A stretch of 64,000 nucleotides of DNA from Chitinophaga sp. Ak27 (GCF_012726295.1 NZ_JABAOB010000004.1:1-64000); one strand, 5' to 3'; shown: positions 42,289-56,700, counted from the first letter of the stretch. The notes: generated from the letters alone by a model not told the origin. Numbers and translations are program-made.

Positions 42289-44703
42289 ATGTTAAAAAGA
42301 AACATTATTTACGCCTGGCGGAATCTCATTCACCGGAATTTTATCGGACTGGCTAATATTGTATTATTAGCCCTGGTAACAGCCACCGTTCTTCACCTGT
42401 TGAAGTATATCGCCTTTGAGAAAAGCTTTGATAAATTCCACGCAAATGCAAAAAATCTCTACCGCATCCAGACCGAATTGGTAGCATCCGACGAAACGAC
42501 GGAGTATGCTACTTCTTTAGGATTGACGGCAGACCTGATGAAAAGGACTATCAGTGGGGTAAAAGATTATGTGAACCTTACCCCGCTTTCGGATGGTTGT
42601 ACCATCGTGTATAAGAATATAGTGTACAGGGAAAACAGGGTGTTTGAGGTAGACTCCACCTTTTTCAACATATTTTCGTTCCCCCTTGTAAAAGGAGATC
42701 CGTCTGAAGTACTGAAAAAGCCTAATACCGTGGTGCTAACGGAATCAGCTGCACGTAAATACTTTAATGGAGAAGATCCTATCGGTAAAACCGTGAAAAT
42801 TAAAGGTAAGTATGCCACCTTCCTGTTTGAAATAACAGGTATTTGTAAGGATTTTCCCGCCAACTCACATATACAGATGGACTGGATCTGTTCTAATCAT
42901 CACCTGTTTAAAATTCCTGAACAATTTTATAGTTTCAGGTTATCCATGAACCATTGGACTTACCTGCTACTGAATGATAATACGAATATCAAGATGGTGG
43001 AAGATAAAACCAATGAGGAACTGGCTAAAATGGAGATTTATAAAACGGCCGCAGTCAGAATCAAGCTACAGCCAATGGGAATGATTCACCTGAAATCACA
43101 GTTGCAGAACGAAATTGTAGGCAGCGAAGGGGGATATGAACAAACGATCTTATTGCTGGAGTTGATAGGTATTATTTGTTTTGTTATCACTTATCTGAAT
43201 TTTATTAATATTTCACTGGTAAAAACAATAGGACGCGCAAGGGAAGTTGGTATCAGAACAATGATGGGGGCCACGCTCAGGGACAATATGATGATCTTTT
43301 TTGCGGAAGCAATATTGCAAATAGGGATTGCGTTGGTATTAAGTATGCTTATTTACCTGGTTACCGCCGGGTTGGTAGCCAGGTATTTTAACTTCCCGCA
43401 TAACTACCGTATTGGCGCCGCATCATATTGGTTTTACCTCGCTATCTTCTTAAGTTTCATTTTCTTTACAATATTAGTAAGCCTGCTATACGCATTCATA
43501 TTTTCCAGGGTTAAACCGATCAATATCATAAAACGGGGCGATAAGATTCTCAGCAGAAGGATCACATTGAAATCTGTCCCTATTATTATACAGTTTACTA
43601 TCTGTATCTTTTTTCTGTCATTTACACAAGTGGTCTTTAAGCAGGTAAGTTATATCCTCAATAAGGATATGGGATATAACCGGGAAAATATCATCTTTAT
43701 TCCGCAGCCACATCTTGAGGATATAGGGAGCGTAACCTCAAAAATGGAAGCCTTTGATCAGGAAGCGAAAAGTCTTCCTGATGTGGTTAGCATTACCAGG
43801 TCGGTATACGGTCCGGGGAGTAACGGTTATGCCCAGTGGGGAGGTGTTTCCAATGATAAAATCGGAAAAGATACCTACATTATGTTTGCGCATAATGAGG
43901 TGATGTATAACTTTTTTGATCTTTATGGGATGAAATTGCTGGCTGGTTCTTTTTTTTCAAAGGAGAGTGATAAAGATGATATCGTGGTTAATTATACGGC
44001 CTGCCGTAAGCTGGGGTATCAAAAGCCGGAAGATATTGTTGGACAGATGGTATTTGTAAAGCATAAAAGGGTCAATAAAAAAGTGGTTGGAGTAGTAGCG
44101 GATTTTAACCAGGAAAGTTTGAAATTTAAGATAGAACCTGTGATCTTCCACCTGGAGCGGGAGAATATGCGGCATACCACCACTGTGAAAATATCTCCGC
44201 ATAGCAGTGCCAGTACAATTGGTTCGCTCCGGCAAATATGGGGCAGGATATTCCCGGAGAGCGAATTTGTATATAGCGTTTTTACGGAAGATTTTAAAAC
44301 ACTTTATACCAGTGAGATCAACCTGCAGAAATGGCTGAAGTTCTTTTGCGGGCTTACACTGTTAATTTGTTCTTTCTGCATTTTTATGATCACTTATTAT
44401 GCCTTTAAGGAGAGCGAAAAAGAAATCGCTATCCATAAAGTACTCGGCGCCGGTTTATTTGACATCATGAAATTGTCCAGGAATTTTTTACGGTTTATGG
44501 CGATTTCGCTTACCGTCGGTTTTATCTTCTCAGGCATTGTATCGGGTAAATGGCTAAGTAACTACGCCTATCATATTGGGATAGATGTGTGGTTTTTCCT
44601 GCTGCCAACCGTAATTGTGGTGCTTTTCTTCCTCCTCACCCTTACCTATTCCCTGTACCGGACAGTATCCGTAAATCCTGTTACAGCATTGCGGTCAGAA
44701 TGA
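42289..44703 (+). CDS. MacB/FtsX-family ABC transporter permease
   Basis: 804 residues with two repeats of the Bacteroidota type. The first has a transmembrane helix near 20-40 (IVLLALVTATVLHLLKYI), a MacB-like periplasmic domain (AARKYFNGEDPIGKTVKIKG) and the FtsX helices (LLLELIGIICFVITYLNF, SMLIYLVTAGLVARY, AIFLSFIFFTILVSLLYAF). The second repeats the set (LTLLICSFCIFMITYYAF, FMAISLTVGFIFSGIVSG, LLPTVIVVLFFLLTLTYSL). About eight membrane helices in total. The family powers export or envelope remodelling with a separate ATPase, which is missing here. Export of the peptide product is the likely role. Confidence 0.85.
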   Translation: MLKRNIIYAWRNLIHRNFIGLANIVLLALVTATVLHLLKYIAFEKSFDKFHANAKNLYRIQTELVASDETTEYATSLGLTADLMKRTISGVKDYVNLTPLSDGCTIVYKNIVYRENRVFEVDSTFFNIFSFPLVKGDPSEVLKKPNTVVLTESAARKYFNGEDPIGKTVKIKGKYATFLFEITGICKDFPANSHIQMDWICSNHHLFKIPEQFYSFRLSMNHWTYLLLNDNTNIKMVEDKTNEELAKMEIYKTAAVRIKLQPMGMIHLKSQLQNEIVGSEGGYEQTILLLELIGIICFVITYLNFINISLVKTIGRAREVGIRTMMGATLRDNMMIFFAEAILQIGIALVLSMLIYLVTAGLVARYFNFPHNYRIGAASYWFYLAIFLSFIFFTILVSLLYAFIFSRVKPINIIKRGDKILSRRITLKSVPIIIQFTICIFFLSFTQVVFKQVSYILNKDMGYNRENIIFIPQPHLEDIGSVTSKMEAFDQEAKSLPDVVSITRSVYGPGSNGYAQWGGVSNDKIGKDTYIMFAHNEVMYNFFDLYGMKLLAGSFFSKESDKDDIVVNYTACRKLGYQKPEDIVGQMVFVKHKRVNKKVVGVVADFNQESLKFKIEPVIFHLERENMRHTTTVKISPHSSASTIGSLRQIWGRIFPESEFVYSVFTEDFKTLYTSEINLQKWLKFFCGLTLLICSFCIFMITYYAFKESEKEIAIHKVLGAGLFDIMKLSRNFLRFMAISLTVGFIFSGIVSGKWLSNYAYHIGIDVWFFLLPTVIVVLFFLLTLTYSLYRTVSVNPVTALRSE

Positions 44704-44782
44704 GCCATACCCAGGCTTTAATGTATTCATTCCTGTTCTGACTATTACCTGAAGTTATCTCTTTTAACTGACTGAACACCAA

Positions 44783-47700
44783 GTGTTTATGACGACAAAA
44801 AACATCGAGGATATTATTGGTCTTACTCCCCTGCAAGAGGGTATGCTGTTTCATTACCTGGTGGACAAAGAAAGTAATCTATATTATGAACTGGTCAGTC
44901 TTAATATATCCGGCAGGTTTGAAAAAGAGATATTTATAAAAGCTTGGCAGCAGGTAGTAGAGGATAATGAAATGCTGAGGGCCTCGTTCAGATGGGAAGA
45001 TATTAAGGCGCCTGTGCAGGTTATTTATGCTACTGTATCCCCTGATCTTCATTTTTATGATTTCTCGGAAGAAGGCGACCCGGCAGCGGCTTTAGCTGAT
45101 CTGCTGGAACAAATGAAACAACGCAGGTTTGATCTTCAGGAGGAAACACCGTTGGTGATATCGCTTTGTAAATTGGCAGAACTTAAATATGAGCTGACGA
45201 TATTAAGTCATCATATTTTATTTGATGGATGGAGTACAGGTATTTTGTTGAAGCATTTCTTTCAATTTTATACATCACTCGAAGCCGGTAAAGAAACGGA
45301 GCTATCGCCTAAAAATAAGTTCAGGGAATATGTGAGGTTTCTAAAAGGACGGCCGGCGGATAGCATTTTTTGGAAAGATTACCTGAAAGAGCTACAGATA
45401 GCGCCGCTGCGCCGTGTCCGGATGCCTTCGCTGCAGGAAAAAAACATTGCCAATTGCCTTCGTTTTATACTGGAGCCTGCATTGGTAAAAGATCTTCAAC
45501 ACCTTTTGAATCAACAACATCTTACGCTGGCCGCTTGTTTATACGGCTGTTGGGCATTGGCGCTGGGCGCCTATTCCGGCAATACAGACGTAATCATTGG
45601 CACCACGGTGTCTGGCCGCAATGCTCCTGTAAAAGGGATCGGCGATATCGTTGGGTTGTTTATCAATACGGTTCCTCTGCGGGTACAGGTAAAGGGAGAA
45701 ATATCAGGGCTTGAATTTCTTAAAGAGGTAGCGGCCTCTCTGTTGGAAAGAGAAGCGCACGAACATACTTCCCTGGCGCTTATCAAGCAGCTGTCGGGAA
45801 TAGAGCAAGGTGCCTCACTTTTTGAATCACTGGTGGTAATAGAAAATTATCCGCTGGACTTTAAAGAGAATAATATTGCAGGTGGTTTTACACTGCATAA
45901 TTTTAACTATCATCAGCAAACTAATTACCCGCTTACCCTGACTGTTTATCCTTCCCGTGATGGGGTATCTGTTACGCTGAGCTATAATCAGAACTTGTAT
46001 GAACCGCAACTGGCAGCAGGATTAATGGGGGCTTTTGAACGGATCATCCGTCATATAGTTGACGTGCCCGGCTCATTGGTGAAGGATCTGCCTATGTTAT
46101 CGGCAGCAGATATGGATGAGATGCTGTCAGCACCAACCAGCCAGGAAATGTATGTCAATGGGGAAAGTATTTCTGCTATTGTTGACGGAAATTGCAGCAC
46201 TTATCCTGATAAGGTAGCGATAGTATTCAACAGGGAAAATCTAACCTATGGCCATTTATATGAAAGGGTAACATTTCTTGCCCGGATACTTGCTGCCGGG
46301 GGGGTAAGTAAAGGCATCGCGGTAGGAATTTATCTGGAACGTTCGCCTGAAATTATTATTTCCATGCTGGCAATATTGAAGTCAGGAGGGGTATATCTGC
46401 CGATAGATCCTTCTTTGCCGGCAGAGAGAGTGAAATATATGCTGGAAGATGCAGGGGTGAAATGTGTGCTTGTTTCTGCCTTAACGGCAAATGAAATAGA
46501 TAACAGTTATAAGAAGATAAATGTCACAGGAATAACGGATAACGGGCTACAGGCGGATGTATTGCCAAATGTGTTGCCAACAGATCCTGCTTATATAATT
46601 TATACATCAGGATCCACAGGGAAACCCAAGGGGGTGGTTATCCGGCATAGTGGTGTGGTGAACTTCGTGAGAGGAATGGTGAATATAATTCCATTTGCAG
46701 AGGGGCCTCGCTTTTTATCTCTTACTACATTGTCATTTGATATTTTCGTATTGGAAACCTTATTGCCGCTTATGCATGGGTATACCATATGCCTGGGCAA
46801 CGCATCGGAACAAAAGGATCCCGTATTGGCAGGTGGTATGCTGCTGGAAAACAAAGTGACATTGGCACAATTCACGCCTTCACAGCTGTCAGCTTTCCTG
46901 GAAGAGCAGAAGTTCAGAGAAGGATTGCAGCAAGCGGAATTTTTGTTGCTTGGCGGAGAGCCGCTTACCGGGGATTTGCTTGGAAGGATAAAATCAGTCT
47001 ACCAGGGGAAGATCTATAATGTTTATGGGCCAACGGAAACAACTGTTTGGACTTCTGTAAGTGATCTTACGCAGCAGGATAGCATAGATATCGGAAAGCC
47101 GGTTATGAATACCAGTATGCTGATATTGGATGAGCATCTGCGCGTTGTTCCTTTTGGAGTGCAGGGCACATTATATATCGGCGGAGCCGGACTGGCGGCC
47201 GGATATTTAAATTGTCCTGAGCTGACTGCGCAGAAATTTATTCCTCATCCTTACTTTCCGGGCGAGCGATTATATAATACCGGTGACCTGGCTGTCAGGA
47301 ATATAAATGGCCAGTTTGAGTTCATAGGGAGAAGAGATACACAGGTAAAGATAAGAGGTTACCGGATTGAACTGGGTGAGATTGAATTTCATTTACAACA
47401 GCATCCGTTATTGTCAGCGGCAGCGGTATTATCCAGGGAACGGGATGGTGTTGGGTATTTGTATGCCTTTTATGTAGCTATCGGTCACCTACCGGTAAAT
47501 GAACTGAAGACCTATTTGAGCCAATTCCTGCCAGAATATATGGTGCCTTCTTTCTTTATACAGCTGGAGGCGATGCCATTGACAGCCAATGGAAAAACAG
47601 ACCGCAAAGCATTGATCACCTATGAGGGGGGGATTACAGAAAATACCAATACAGCGCCATATACCGTATTGGAATCGGAGTTGACAGCCATATGGAAGGA

Positions 47701-50700
47701 CGTACTGAAAATAAATGATATTGGTGTTACAGACAGTTTTTTTGATGCCGGCGGTACCTCCTTACTCAGCATCCGGTTGGTTAGTCAATTAAACAGGAAG
47801 TTTCAGTCCGATTTGACTGTGGTGGATGTTTTTGAACACGCGACTATACGTAAGCTGGCGAATCGGATATTGAAAACAACAGATAAGCCGACTGCTGATT
47901 TACCAGTCGACGAACGGGAAACAGATTACGCTGACAGTATCGCAGTAATAGGTATGGCCGGCAGATTTCCCGGAAGTCAGGATATCTCCGCTTTCTGGAA
48001 CAGCTTGAAAGAAGGTAGGGAGTGTATCAGCTTTTTGGAAGGAGATAACCAGGCTCAATCCGGATCGATGGATGCCGGGTATGTAAAGGCCAAAGGAAGG
48101 CTCGAAGCGGCCGAGTATTTTGATGCGTCGTTTTTTGGCTATACCCCATTTGAAGCGGCGCATATGGATCCGCAAATGCGGATCTTCCATGAAATGACCT
48201 GGGAGGCGTTGGAACATGCCGGTTATGATCCTTTTTCCTATAAAGGAGCCATTGGCCTCTACGCAGGAGCCACGCCCAACAGCAGGTTTGAATCGGAAAT
48301 TATATTAAATGAGCAGACCACCTTTTCGGAAAAGTGGAATGCGATGCAATATGCAGATAAGGATTTTTTGTCTACCAGGATATCTTACAAGCTCAATCTC
48401 AGGGGGCCAAGCTTTACAATTCATTCCGCCTGCTCTACTTCTCTTGTGGCAATTGATCTTGCCTGCAGTGAATTGAAGAATGGAAAATGTGATATAGCCC
48501 TTGCCGGTGGTATTTCCGTAACATTCTATGACGAAGAGGGATACCAGTATACTGAAGGGATGATTTTTTCACCAGATGGTCATTGCCGGGCATTTGACAA
48601 GGAATCAAAGGGGACGGTTAGTGGTAACGGCGGAGGTGTAGTGGTACTGAAGCCATTAAAACAGGCATTGAGAGACGGTGACCATATCATGGCAGTAATA
48701 CTGGGAACCGCTGTTAATAACGATGGTAGCGATAAAGCCGGATATACAGCCCCGGGGGTTACAGGCCAGGAGAAGGTTATCAGGGCTGCGCTCCGCAATG
48801 CCCGTATAGATCCTGCAACAGTAAGCTACATAGAAACACATGGTACTGGTACGCCCATTGGTGATGTAATAGAAATAGAAGCCCTGAAGAGAGGCTATGG
48901 TACCGGTGAAACAAAAAGCTGTGCTATTGGCTCTGTGAAAACCAATATTGGGCATCTTGATGTTGCGGCAGGTGTGGCGGGCTTTATAAAAACAGTGCTG
49001 GCACTCCAATACCAGGAATTACCTCCCAGTCTCCATTTTACAACACCCAATCCGGCATTAAGTCTTTCGGCGTCAAGATTTTATGTAAACGACAGTGCAA
49101 AACAATGGGAACGCCGCAACACGCCGCTAAGAGCAGCAGTTACGTCGCTGGGCCTGGGTGGAACTAATGTTCATATGATACTGGAAGAGGCGATAGCCAA
49201 AAAGGAAGACGAATACCTGTCCAACCCGGCGGAAACACTATTGTTATCGGCTAATTCGCCGGAGGCGCTGAATTCGATTACCACCAAATTGATCAACTTT
49301 CTTCAGCATAATCCTGGTATAAATTTTTCGGACGTTGCCTATACCCTGCAAACCGGCAGGAAACATTTTCGCTACAGGAGATCAGTGCCCTGCACAGACA
49401 TCAGGGATGCCGTGACGTCCTTACTCCGGGAACAGTATACCTCCACCGTTTCACCAAAAGAAGGGAGCGCTGTTATATTTATGTTCTCTGGGCAGGGGGC
49501 ACAGTATATTGATATGGGACTGGAGTTATACGAATATTTGCCTGCGTTCAGGAGAATCATTGATGGATTGTTTGAAAGACTAAAAGCCCTTTCCACTGAC
49601 AATTTCCTTGAAGTATTGTATCCTGGTCTTTTTCAACAGGCGCTTTCCGAAGATAAGGAGCATGATACTTATTACCTGCAGCCGGTCATTTTTATTTTCC
49701 AATATGGACTGGCTACCTTGTTACGTGGTTGGGGAGTGGAACCGGTGGCTATGATAGGACATAGTATGGGAGAATATACCGCTGCATGCCTGGCGGGTGT
49801 TTTTTCTGCTGACGATGCATTGAAGCTGCTATTGAAAAGAGGGGAGCTGATGAAGAAGACCTGCGAAGGACGAATGATGAGCGTAAATATAGCAGAAGCG
49901 GAGTTGCGGCAATGGCTACAGCCAGGGGTTGATCTCGCAGCTGTCAATGCTCCCGGTCTCTGCGTTGTTTCAGGTGAAGCAAAAGCCGTGGAAACGCTGG
50001 CAACGTCTTTAAGCGAAGCAGGAATAGAAATGCTGAATTTAAAAGTGCGGCTGGGTGGCCACTCTTTGCTAATGGATCCTATATTGGAGGAGTTCCTGGA
50101 AACAGCGAAGACCGTCGTATACCATGACCCGGTTATTCCTTTTATATCGGGTATGAGTGGTACCTGGATTACGGGCGCAGAAGCAACATCACCGCAATAC
50201 TGGGCAGACCATATCAGGAAACCCACGAGGTTTTATGAAGGAATGAACAAACTGATAGCTGCTTATGACAACGGTATATTCCTGCAGGTGGGAGCGGGGA
50301 AAGAGCTTTGTTTATTTCTTGAGAGAAACGACAACCGGAAACCTGGACATGTGGCCAATAACCTTATCAAACGAAAGCAAGACCCTGTATCAGACTTGTA
50401 TTATCTCAACAAACAATTGGGCGAAATTTGGTCAAATGGTGGTGTCATTGACTGGAACGCTTTTCACGGGCATCTGCCGCGGCGAAAAGTTCCGTTACCA
50501 ACCTATGCTTTTGAAAGACAGTTATTTGCCGTTACCAAAGGGATGCAGCCAATTCCGCGCGGGATTCCCAAAGTTGCCGGTGTAGTTAATGCAGCTGACA
50601 GTATCTATATTCCTTCCTGGAAGAATACAATAAATGGTAGCAGAAAGATAATACAACATTATACCAATGTACTGATATTTACAGATGATCCGGAAGCCGG

Positions 50701-53700
50701 AAGTGCATTATCCGGCCGTTTATCGGGTTCCATCGGGCAGGTCGTTTTTGTTGCAAGCGGCAACGATTTTAAGAAGATAGCAGCCAACAGCTATGAGGTG
50801 ATCCCCGCCGAACCTTCGCACTATGCTTTATTACTGGAGGAGCTCCTGAAAGACGGCCTGCTGCCAGACCTGGTCATTCATCTCTGGAATGTAACAGGCA
50901 GGGAAGAGCGTGCAGATCAGCTACGGGTGCAACAGAACCTGGATACAGGTTACTACAGCGTTTGTGCTTTGGGAGTGGCGTTGGAAAATATAATATCTAT
51001 AGATAAGAAGACGACGTTACTGGTTATAACGGATCACATGCAGTATGTGGTGGGGGATCAGGTAGTGCACCCCGGAAAGGCGCCCGTAATGGCAGCTGTT
51101 GACGGATTAAATATTGAATGCAGCAAGATATCCTGCAAAAGTATAGATGTTTCGCTGGATGTAAACAGGGGAGCCGCCATCGCAGAAATAGTTGCCGAGG
51201 AACTCTCCATTGTTGCAGCAGATCCATTTGTAGTTTACCGGGGCAAGGACCGAATGGTTAAGTACTACGAACTTACTGCGGTTGACGGGGAGAATAACGA
51301 AATTTTCCGGCCTTCCGGTACCGTGCTGTTAACGGGCGGATTAAGCGGCGTTGGATTCGAAGTAGCCAAACATTTGGCCGGCGGAAATCTTACACTGGTT
51401 ATTCTTGGGCGTAGGGATATTGAGCAGAACAGTCTACAGGAAAAGCGTTTAGAAGAACTGAAGTCCGCACATCAACATGTTTATTACTTCAGGTGTGACG
51501 TTTCCGACGCAAGTGCAACAGCCACTATGATCGACACCGTGCAGGCAACACATGGAAAGATCTCCGGGGTGTTGCACGGAGCAGGTGTACCGGGAGGAAA
51601 AGTACTGCAACTCTTAGATACAGCTGCCTCCGCGCAGGTATTGGCGCCTAAGGTGAATGGTGTATTAAATCTTTATCATTGCCTGAAGGACCGGGAGCTT
51701 GATTTCTTTATGTTGTTTTCTTCTATCGGCAACATTACTCCTTATTTTGGGCAAACAGACTATTGTGCTGCCAATCATTTCCTGGATGCATTTGCCGCAT
51801 ACGCGAGGTTAAATAGTGGCCCGCAATTGCTGTCTGTGAACTGGGACCGGTGGAAAAATACAGGGATGGCTGTAAACGCGGAGCAACAACATTATACGCT
51901 GAGTGGTCAACAACTGGAAGGTGGCATCGATGTAAGGGATGGTATAATTATTTTTGAAAAAATATTACCCGCACGATATTATCAGTTGGTGGTATCGTCG
52001 CTTCCTTTAATGGAGAGAATCCGCGATAACCGGGAGCAGATAAGCAAAAAAGATAGCCTGTTGAGTAAGGTAGCGGTTAATGCTACTGCGCAGTTAAACC
52101 GGTCGGGGATGAGCTCAGTTTATGCAGCAGGTACTATTGATTATGAACATACACTGCTGGCCCTCTGGGAGGAAATATTAGGATATAAGAATATAGGCGT
52201 GGACGACGATTTTTTTGAGCTGGGGGGAGATTCTTTGAGGGCTACTATTTTGTTGGCCAAGATATTTAAGACCTTCCAGGTAAAAATTTCCCTGATCGAT
52301 TTTCTGCAGCAGTCTACCATCGCCCAAACCGCGGCAAAGATACACCGTAGCAGCAAAATGGCGTTCTATGATATATCCCCCCAGGGAAAGGCCGATAGCT
52401 ATCCACTGTCTCCTTCCCAGCGCAGACTTTACCTAATGCAGCAGTGGGATCCTGCTATGGTGGCCTATAATGAAACTGACGTTTTTCAGCTAAAAGGGCC
52501 AGTGGATGAAGCAAGGGTAAAAGCAGCATTGCAGGAGCTGATAAACAGGCATGAGAGCTTACGTACTACTTTTCACTTGTTGGACGGAATGGAATGCCAG
52601 GTAGTAGAGGAAGATGTGATTATTGAACTGGAAATAAAGGAGGCTGCCGGGAACGAAGAGGCTTTTATTCGCAGCTTTGTACGGCCATTTGATCTGGCTA
52701 AGGAGATACCTTTCCGGGCGGCCTTGGTGAAACGGACTGCGGAGGATTACCTGCTGCTGATAGACATACATCATATTGCCACTGACGGATTTTCCAAAAA
52801 TCTTTTGCTGAAGGACTTTATGCGTCTTTACCAAGGAGAAAATCTCCCCGCAGTGGCCATACATCCGAAAGACTACGCGATATGGTGCCTTGGAAAACAA
52901 CATTCAGCAGAAATTGAAAGGCAGGCTGCATTTTGGAAGAACCAGTTTAAGGATGAATGGGCGCCTCTCCAGCTTCCGAATGATTATAGCCGTTCTGCCA
53001 TACCTGCATATGAAGGAGATACGGTACTTTTTGAAATTTCGCCCGGCCTGAGGGAAAGTCTCAGCGCAATTGCCAAGCAAAACAATACCAATGAATACAT
53101 GGTACTCTTATCCGTGTATTTTATTTTCCTTTCCAGGTTGTATAACCAACAGGAGGTTATTATTGGAACACCGGTGTCCGGAAGAAATCATGAAAGGTTA
53201 ACACATAGCATCGGTATGTTTGTGAATACGCTGCCATTGCGCTGTCAAGTCATTGATGGTATGAGTTTTACAGCGTTTGTCAACCAGGTGAAACGATGCA
53301 CACTCACAGCCATAGAAAACCAGGACTACCAGTTTGAGAATATCATTATGGATTTGGATATCCCTCTTTATAATGGCGCCAACCCATTGTTTGATACGGT
53401 ATTTGTTTACAACGATGAAAGTTTCTCATCGGTAATAATGGAAAACATACAGATCAGCTCCTATCCGCAGAAAAGGAAGGTGTCTAAATTTGACTTGTCG
53501 CTGTATGTTCATTGCGATGATATAGGAAAATGTTCATTTGAGTTCTATTATAAAACATCTTTGTTTAAAAGAACAACAATTTTGCAATTTGCTGCATGCT
53601 TTACGCAATTGCTGGAATCATTGAGTGTTCAGCCAGATATACTGGTCAGTGAATTGTCTATGTTGTCGGAAGATGCAAGAACTCAGATAATGACCGTATT

Positions 53701-56700
53701 TAATCCGGCAGTCTCCAATGTATCATGTAATAAAACAGTACATGCAGCATTCGATGAACAGGTGAGCCTGCACCCCAACCACCTGGCTATTGTTTCCGGT
53801 ACAGATGCTTTGACTTACACGGCGTTAAAAGAGCAATCGGATCGGTTGTGTTCCTATTTACAGCATAAAGGGGTGACGGCGGGTAGCATTGTGGCGTTGT
53901 TGACAGAGCGTTCGGCAGAGATGATTATATTTAAGCTGGCGGTGCTGAAAGCCGGTGCTGTTTATCTGCCGATCTCTTTAAAATATCCCCGGTCACGTGT
54001 GGATTATTTACTGGATGACAGTCGTGCTGCCGTTATTTTAAGCTCGGCGGAATCTGCGGAGCAGGTGGCTGATATGTGTATACCTGTGCTTACCCTGCAG
54101 GATGCACTTGAAAAAGTATATCCGTTGTTACCGGTGGATATTACTGCCGGGCATCCGGCCTATATTATCTATACCTCAGGATCTACCGGGCAGCCCAAAG
54201 GTGTGATAGTGGAGCACCAAGCGATTCATGCAATGCTACGGCTCAAAGAAATGCTCAACATCCCGGAAGAAGTCAATTTTCTGCAAACAGGTGCGGTCGT
54301 TTTTGATGCTGCCGTATTCGAGATATGGTACACATTACTGAACGGAGGGACGCTTTTCTTAATCGATGAAGAGCACCTGTTCAGGGCCGACAAACTGTCT
54401 TCATTTATCCAGGCGCATCAGATTACTTATACGTTTTTTACACCAGCATTATTTAACCAGCTGGTAGACCAGGATCCTGCTGTATTTACCGGTATGCAGG
54501 GGATTTTGCTGGGAGGGGACGTGGTATCTCCCAGACATTTAAGGCTAGTGGGAGAACATAGTCCGGGTGTCCGTATCTTCAACGGATATGGTCCTACGGA
54601 AAATACCGTCTTTACTACCTTCTATGAAATAAAAGATCTTCCTGCAGATGATCCTGTACCTATTGGAAGAACTTTTAATTCGCAAGTATATATATTGAAC
54701 CAGCACAAGCAATTATTTCCGGTGGGCATTTCCGGCGAGCTTTATATTGGCGGAGATCAGCTTGGACGAGGGTATCTGAATAATCCGGAGTTAACATCTG
54801 CACGGTTTATTGATAATCCTTTCGGAGCGGGTCGGTTGTATAGAACCGGCGATATCGCAAAATGGCTGCCAGATGGGAACATTGCATTTATTGGCAGAAG
54901 GGATACGCAGGTGAAAATAAGGGGATTCCGGGTTGAAACAACAGAAATTGAAATCTGCATCGCTGCCTTCCCGGGCATAGCTGCTGTAGTGGTCGATATA
55001 CTCACAGACCAGGATGGTCAGCATTACCTGGCTGCCTGGTTCACAGCCGGGGCGCAGGTGCCTCTTTCATTGATACGGCAGCACGTTGAGCAAAGACTGC
55101 CCTATTACATGATTCCCAGACATTTTATGCAGCTGGAGATATTACCTGTTACGGTAAATGGAAAGATAAACAGGAAAGCGCTGCCGCTACCGGTTGTGAG
55201 GATTAACAAAACGGAGGAAGAGCTGTTTACGCCATTGCAGCGCTGCATGGCTGATATCTGGAGCGCGGTGTTGCAGTTGCCGGCAGTAGGCCTGCACGAC
55301 GATTTTTTTGAGCTGGGCGGCGACTCTATAAAATCAATTCAGATTTCTATCAGGCTACGCAGCCTCGGATATAGCATCGACATCCGCGATCTTTTCCTTT
55401 ATCCTACGGTGGCTTTAATCAGTTCCCAGGTAAAGCTGTTGGGCAAAGCTATTCCAGGCCCTGAGGCAATGACAGGCGGCCTTGAGTTGTCACCTGCGCA
55501 GCGATGGTTTTTTCATCATCAGGCAGCGTATCATGATCATTTCAATCAGCATGTGGTGTTGTTCCGCCAGGCAGGTTTTGAGGAAGCCCTGATCCGGGAA
55601 GCGGTAAAAACGGTATTACAGCATCACGATATTATACGGAGTGCTTTTGCCGTAGATGAGAAAGATGAGATATCGGCGGTTATTCGTGAGCATAATAATG
55701 ATGCAGTTACCTTCAGCAGCTATAATCTTACCTCTGTGGCTGATGTAGCGGAACATATCGAAATATTGGCGGCAGGAATACAAAGTGCATTAAATATTAA
55801 GACAGGCCCGCTGGCAGCCTCCGCACTGTTTAAAACAAATACAGGCGACCACCTGCTGATAGTAATACATCATCTTGTTGTAGATGCCGTATCCTGGCGT
55901 ATTTTACTGGAGCAGCTGCATACAGTGTATGATCAGCTCCTGCAACGTAAGCAGGTTGTGATGCCGGTTAAAGACAACGCTTATGCTACGTGGACAGAAC
56001 GGTTAAAAAGATACGCTACTGACTTGCTGGATGCGAACCGGGATCAAACGGAATTAGCCTATTGGGAAGAACTGGATATACAGGGGGCGGCAGTGTTGGA
56101 TAAAGCTACCCAGCTGCAGGAACGGTTGGAAGCAGATACCCTGATTGTGACAGCCGTACTTGACGCCCCTCGTACCGGGGACCTGCTGAAAAATTGCCAT
56201 CGTGCCTACAATACCAGGGTACAGGACCTTTTGCTGGCGGCCCTGGGTGCAGCATTGAAAGCATGGACCGGCAACGATAAGTTTATAATTAACCAGGAGG
56301 GACATGGAAGAGAACCGCTGTTTCCTGATATCGATATCACGGCGACCATCGGTTGGTTTACTTGTATGTATCCCGTCGTATTAGATGTATCGCGGGCAGA
56401 TGATCCTGCGTTTTATATTAAAAGTATTAAAGAATACCTGCGCAAGATTCCACACAATGGGGTGGGATATAACCTGATACGTTATATGTCTGCGTCAAAA
56501 CCGGCACATGCCGTCTGGAATATAACACCTGAGATCAGTTTCAATTATCTGGGCCAGCTGGATAATCTGGCATTGACCCATTTCACCAGATCTTCGCTGC
56601 AAGGAGGAAAGGCATTTGGTGACCGGTTGAAGAGCTTGTTTCCACTGAATTTAAACTGTTTGATAGAAGATGGACAGCTGAAAGTATATATCGGGTATAA

